The notes below the pieces were generated by a model that was not told where the DNA came from, made no database searches, and was given only the letters and a program-made list of their open reading frames with translations. DNA of 10,178 nt from Casimicrobiaceae bacterium (lineage in GTDB: Bacteria; Pseudomonadota; Gammaproteobacteria; Burkholderiales; Casimicrobiaceae), in the NCBI GenBank assembly GCA_955652025.1, contig CATPAO010000277.1, forward strand, positions 1 to 10,178, read 5' to 3'. Below, in pieces: positions 6,835-10,178 of this stretch. A program made the position numbers and the translations under genes. Every line of letters begins with the position of its first letter. Position 1 is the first letter of the stretch.

Positions 6835-7481
6835 TTCCGCAACCCTGCCATATAGTCCGCGACGGCCTTCATCTGAGCGTCGGTCATCTTGCCAGCGATC
6901 GTGCCCATGATCCCGCCGTTGACGTCCTTGCCGCCCGGGTCGGCACCGCGCTCGCCCGCCTTGAACGCCTTGAGCTGCGCGTAGTTGTAGTCGGCGTATT
7001 GTCCGGCGACGCGCGGATAGTTCTTCGGAATTCCGGCGCCGGTCGGCGAGTGGCACGCCGCGCATGCAGGCACCCCGGCCAGCGCGTCGCCGCCTCGATA
7101 GATTTTTTGTGCGACCTTGACCATCGCCGCATCCTTGGCCGTGAGTCCCCTCGGCTTCTGCTGCGAAAAATAGGCGCCCAGAGCGCGCATGTCGGCATCC
7201 GACAGGTTGGCCACCATGCTCTGCATGACGGGATTAACGCGGATACCGGCCTTGAAGTGTGCGAGTTGCAGAGTGATATAGTCGGCGTGCTGTCCGGCAA
7301 GATTGGGATTCGCGGGCGCCGCGCTGTTGCCATCGGCGCCGTGGCAGGCGGCGCACACCTGCGTCACGATTTGCCGCGCTTTCGCGACATCGGCCTGCGC
7401 CGGCGCGGCGGCCTCCTCCGCGGCGGCGGCAACGGAAACGAAACATGCCGCGAAAGCAGCGAAGAGCCAGGGGCGATTCAT
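6831..7481 (-). CDS. Periplasmic di-heme cytochrome c, cytochrome c4 family
   Basis: 216 residues. MNRPWLFAAFAACFVSVAAAA is a signal peptide for Sec export, with heme attached in the periplasm. There are two cytochrome c domains in tandem. Heme 1 is at CAACH (Cys43, Cys46, His47), with Met86 or Met89 in NPVMQSM as the likely axial ligand. Heme 2 is at CAACH (Cys140, Cys143, His144), with Met192 or Met199 as ligand. The internal near-repeats NLAGQHADYITLQLAHFKAG and RVAGQYADYNYAQLKAFKAG are typical of cytochrome c4, which passes electrons to terminal oxidases. Start ATG 7481 is chosen over the in-frame ATG 7532 because AGGAG lies 9 nt upstream and the signal peptide then begins properly. It overlaps the MOSC gene by 4 bp and is divergent from engB with a 65-bp gap. 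Confidence 0.93.
   Translation of the reverse strand: MNRPWLFAAFAACFVSVAAAAEEAAAPAQADVAKARQIVTQVCAACHGADGNSAAPANPNLAGQHADYITLQLAHFKAGIRVNPVMQSMVANLSDADMRALGAYFSQQKPRGLTAKDAAMVKVAQKIYRGGDALAGVPACAACHSPTGAGIPKNYPRVAGQYADYNYAQLKAFKAGERGADPGGKDVNGGIMGTIAGKMTDAQMKAVADYMAGLRN
6843..6846 (-). promoter_or_regulatory. Ribosome-binding site deciding the CTG start of the MOSC gene
   Basis: On the minus strand AGGG lies inside the last cytochrome codons, 8 nt before CTG 6834-6832. The spacing is ideal for that CTG and too long for the next possible start codon (TTG at GLHVYP). Confidence 0.5.
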
Positions 7482-7490
7482 TTCGTGCTG

Positions 7491-7495
7491 CTCCT
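7491..7495 (-). promoter_or_regulatory. Ribosome-binding site of the cytochrome c4 gene
   Basis: AGGAG on the minus strand, 9 nt before ATG 7481. It selects this start over the upstream in-frame ATG at 7532. Confidence 0.8.
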
Positions 7496-7546
7496 TGAAG
7501 ATCGCCGGCCACCGTTCGCGGCTTTCCGGCAAATCAATCCGATCGC

Positions 7547-8230
7547 ATGAAAAAGCGGGCTATTGTAACGGAGTCGTCGCGGGCGGCAAAAACGCGGGTC
7601 GCGTGGCGCGACAAGGCAGCGCCGGGACCTCTCGTCGGCGCCCATTTCGATGGCGCCGCGGCGCAGACGTCGCAGCTTCCGGCGCCCGGCCCGCCTGAAA
7701 TTGCGTTCGCCGGGCGCTCCAATTCCGGCAAGTCGAGCGCGATCAACGCCCTAGCGCGTCAAACGCGCCTCGCCTATGCGAGCCGTACGCCCGGGCGCAC
7801 GCGGCAGATCAATTATTTCGCGTTGCGCGGCGGCGGGCGCGTCGTCGATCTTCCCGGCTACGGCTACGCGGCGGTTCCCAAGGCCATGAAGCGCGAATGG
7901 CAGGACTTTCTTTGGGACTATGTAACGACGCGGTCGACGCTGATCGGACTCGTCGTCGTTGTCGATGCAAGGCATGGCCTCAAATCGTTGGACGAGGACC
8001 TGCTCTCCGGTTTCTTGCCGTCCGGTCGGCCGGTGCTCATCCTCGCGACCAAATCGGACAAGCTGAACGTGGCCGAGCGCCGCGCCGCCGCGGCCGGTAT
8101 TCGCCGACGCATCGACGAGCGATTCGGCGCGCAGGCGACGGCGGTGGTCGTGCAGGCCTTTTCGGCGGCATCGCGCGCCGGCGTTGAAGTGGCCGACGCC
8201 GCGCTCGACGCCTGGCTCCCGCGCGCGTAA
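7547..8230 (+). CDS. engB: EngB-type ribosome-biogenesis GTPase (YihA/YsxC)
   Basis: Essential cytoplasmic GTPase of the TrmE-Era-EngA-EngB family, needed for large ribosomal subunit assembly. 227 residues. G1 is GRSNSGKS (56-63), preceded by PEIAFA; the G2 threonine is in TPGRTRQINYF (Thr81); G3 is DLPGYGYA (101-108); G4 is TKSDKL (168-173); a G5-like FSAAS lies near the C-terminus. Homologues usually reach the G1 motif some 20-30 residues sooner, so the Lys/Arg/Ala-rich first ~45 residues are an extension. I see no in-frame ATG, GTG or TTG between codon 1 and the G1 motif, so ATG 7547 is kept despite no clear SD. A short hairpin CCCAC-TCTGT-GTGGG (8234-8248) follows the stop codon without a U-tract. 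Gene order engB-hemB is common in betaproteobacteria. Confidence 0.93.
   Translation: MKKRAIVTESSRAAKTRVAWRDKAAPGPLVGAHFDGAAAQTSQLPAPGPPEIAFAGRSNSGKSSAINALARQTRLAYASRTPGRTRQINYFALRGGGRVVDLPGYGYAAVPKAMKREWQDFLWDYVTTRSTLIGLVVVVDARHGLKSLDEDLLSGFLPSGRPVLILATKSDKLNVAERRAAAAGIRRRIDERFGAQATAVVVQAFSAASRAGVEVADAALDAWLPRA
7562..7589 (-). promoter_or_regulatory. Candidate sigma70 promoter for the cytochrome c4-MOSC unit
   Basis: On the minus strand TTGCCG (7589-7584) and TACAAT (7567-7562) are spaced by 16 bp. The -10 is one mismatch from consensus; the -35 matches at 4 of 6 positions. Transcription would begin near 7555, giving a leader of about 70 nt before the cytochrome ATG. The promoter overlaps the first codons of the divergent engB. 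Confidence 0.45.
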
Positions 8231-8254
8231 TCACCCACTCTGTGTGGGGGATTC

Positions 8255-8401
8255 GGAAAGAAAAAGGGCCCCGCGATCAAGGGGAGTGACGCGGGGCCCA
8301 AGAACGCCCGATATCGGAGTCTACCGACATCGAGCACCCGCTCAGGGAGGAAAGCGGGAGACGTTCACCGTCTGTTCAAATGGACCTTGCCCCGCGCGCC
8401 A
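8255..8401 (-). ncRNA. Putative small RNA with two anti-Shine-Dalgarno hairpin loops
   Basis: Reading the minus strand there are four hairpins in series. H1 is AGACG-GTGAA-CGTCT (8373-8359). H2 directly abuts it: CCCGCT-TTCCTCCCTG-AGCGGG (8358-8337), loop with CCUCC. H3 is CGATGTCGG-TAGACT-CCGATATCG (8332-8309), 9 bp if one G-U pair is allowed. H4 is GGGCCCCGCG, a 14-nt loop with CUCCCC, then CGCGGGGCCC (8299-8266), followed by TTTTTCTTTCC. The G-U pair in H3 would be an A-C mismatch on the + strand, and the U-tract exists only on the minus strand; both point to minus-strand RNA. CCUCC loops suggest action by masking ribosome-binding sites. From memory, a 'Betaproteobacteria toxic small RNA' family has this design; membership was not tested. 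The 5' end is uncertain: TGCTACGAC (8416-8408) is a weak extended -10 that would start it near 8401. Confidence 0.68.
8261..8299 (-). terminator. Rho-independent terminator, minus strand
   Basis: A 10-bp perfect stem GGGCCCCGCG/CGCGGGGCCC with a 14-nt loop is followed on the minus strand by five T and then CTTTCC. On the + strand the stem is preceded by the A-run and followed by AAGAACG, so it is not a convincing terminator for engB. It ends the putative small RNA and may also stop antisense transcription before it enters engB. Confidence 0.8.
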
Positions 8402-8414
8402 AGTTCCGTCGTAG

Positions 8415-9494
<1,080 letters not shown>

Positions 9495-9503
9495 CAACAA
9501 CCT

Positions 9504-10136
9504 CTATTTCTTCGCCAGGATTGCGGCCAACGCTTCGGTTGACAGCCGCGACTCCTCGCCACCTTGCGCATCGCGTCGCGGCCGCTGGCGTCGCGCGGAT
9601 TCGCTCACCACGATCAGCCGCACGCCACCGCGTGGAGTTTCGATCAGCAGTTCGGGCGGCGCGTCGTGGCGGCGCGGCGGCGGAACGCGGTACCGAACGC
9701 CGGCGTTGATCAATGCGAGCTCGACCGCTTTCGCATCGTCGGCGACGAGCTCCACCCGAATGTCGCTATGCGCGGTTGCCCAACCCGCGGCGACGCCGCC
9801 GACCAGCGCCGGACCGAACGCCGCAAGACGCCTCATCCATGTGAGTGCTTCCTCTCGCTGCCCCGCAAGCGCATCCTCGTGCTCCGCGGCGCCGAACAAC
9901 GCATGATGCGCGGCAAGCGCGGCTTCGATCTCGGTGTCGGCAGGAAGCGCTTCGCGTTCGCCCAGCATCAGTTGCCGCGCCGCCTTGCGCTTGGCGATCG
10001 ACCAGTCACTGATCCCGTGCTCGGCAATGAGCCGGGCCGCGACTTGCGCGATGCGCGTGCGATTTTGCTGCTCGCGCGAAAACGCGTCCGGGCCGTCTTG
10101 ACGGCCGTTGCGCGTCGAATGTCCGCGATGGCCCAT
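9504..10136 (-). CDS. Conserved-looking protein with degenerate nucleotidyltransferase-like motif
   Basis: 210 residues, soluble, no signal peptide or membrane segment. The N-terminal half (REQQNRTRIAQVAARLIAEHGISDWSIAKRKAARQL split by helices, residues 21-56) looks helical and resembles a TetR-like or substrate-grasping helical start. The centre has WMRRLAAFGPALVGGVAAGW and then SDIRVELV (124-131). This recalls the nucleotidyltransferase pattern GSxxxG...SDIDL, but with Gly114 for Ser and Arg127 at the second Asp, so polymerase-beta-type catalysis is doubtful. The tail is basic and ends EALAAILAKK. I do recall similar uncharacterised proteins near betaproteobacterial housekeeping genes, but no function is claimed. 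ATG 10136 is the only upstream start; SD is weak. It is convergent with hemB, 9 bp between stop codons. Confidence 0.75.
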   Translation of the reverse strand: MGHRGHSTRNGRQDGPDAFSREQQNRTRIAQVAARLIAEHGISDWSIAKRKAARQLMLGEREALPADTEIEAALAAHHALFGAAEHEDALAGQREEALTWMRRLAAFGPALVGGVAAGWATAHSDIRVELVADDAKAVELALINAGVRYRVPPPRRHDAPPELLIETPRGGVRLIVVSESARRQRPRRDAQGGEESRLSTEALAAILAKK

Positions 10137-10150
10137 CGCCCGCGGCGGGC

Positions 10151-10178
10151 TCAGAAAAGCTGGTCGCGGACGTCGCGC
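10151..10178 (-). CDS. Possible C-terminus of a further minus-strand gene
   Basis: The minus strand reads RDVRDQLF then TGA (10153-10151) from the window edge. It would end 14 bp before the start of the nucleotidyltransferase-like gene, as expected for an operon. Eight residues are too few to identify a family, and a chance open frame is possible. Confidence 0.3.

Noticed and set aside
8266..8299. Hairpin after engB read as the engB terminator on the + strand
   Set aside because: No U-tract follows on the + strand; the A-run before it makes it a minus-strand terminator.

Overview
The window looks like chromosomal DNA of a GC-rich Gram-negative bacterium, most likely a betaproteobacterium. 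This is an inference from the dTDP-rhamnose genes, a di-heme cytochrome c4-like protein next to engB and hemB, the Asp-rich hemB, and a secreted lysyl-endopeptidase-like protease with a DUF5648-like tail. No rRNA or other phylogenetic marker is present.

Left part (1-3889, + strand): the 3' end of a sugar-nucleotide epimerase (UDP-glucuronate 4-epimerase type), then a complete dTDP-L-rhamnose operon in the order rfbB-rfbA-rfbC-rfbD. Together these four enzymes convert glucose-1-phosphate to dTDP-rhamnose for LPS O-antigen or exopolysaccharide. A ~184-bp non-coding MITE-like element with nearly symmetric ends lies exactly between rfbA and rfbC. Removing it with one copy of a flanking TA rebuilds a perfect TAATG stop/start overlap.

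Middle (3890-7546): a 13-bp perfect inverted repeat overlapping a candidate promoter precedes a secreted trypsin-like protease (+). Converging on it, with overlapping stop codons, is a two-gene minus-strand unit. It encodes a cytochrome c4-like di-heme protein and a MOSC-domain (YcbX/mARC-like) protein whose best start is a CTG overlapping the cytochrome stop codon as CTGA.

Right part (7547-10178): engB (ribosome-assembly GTPase) and hemB (porphobilinogen synthase) run on the + strand. The 253-bp gap between them holds the most striking non-coding signal. On the minus strand there is a chain of four hairpins, two with CU-rich anti-Shine-Dalgarno loops, ending in a textbook Rho-independent terminator. 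This is probably a small RNA of the betaproteobacterial anti-SD type. Converging on hemB is a conserved-looking protein with a degenerate nucleotidyltransferase motif, followed by what may be the last codons of another minus-strand gene.

No tRNA, rRNA, CRISPR array, transposase or phage gene was seen.
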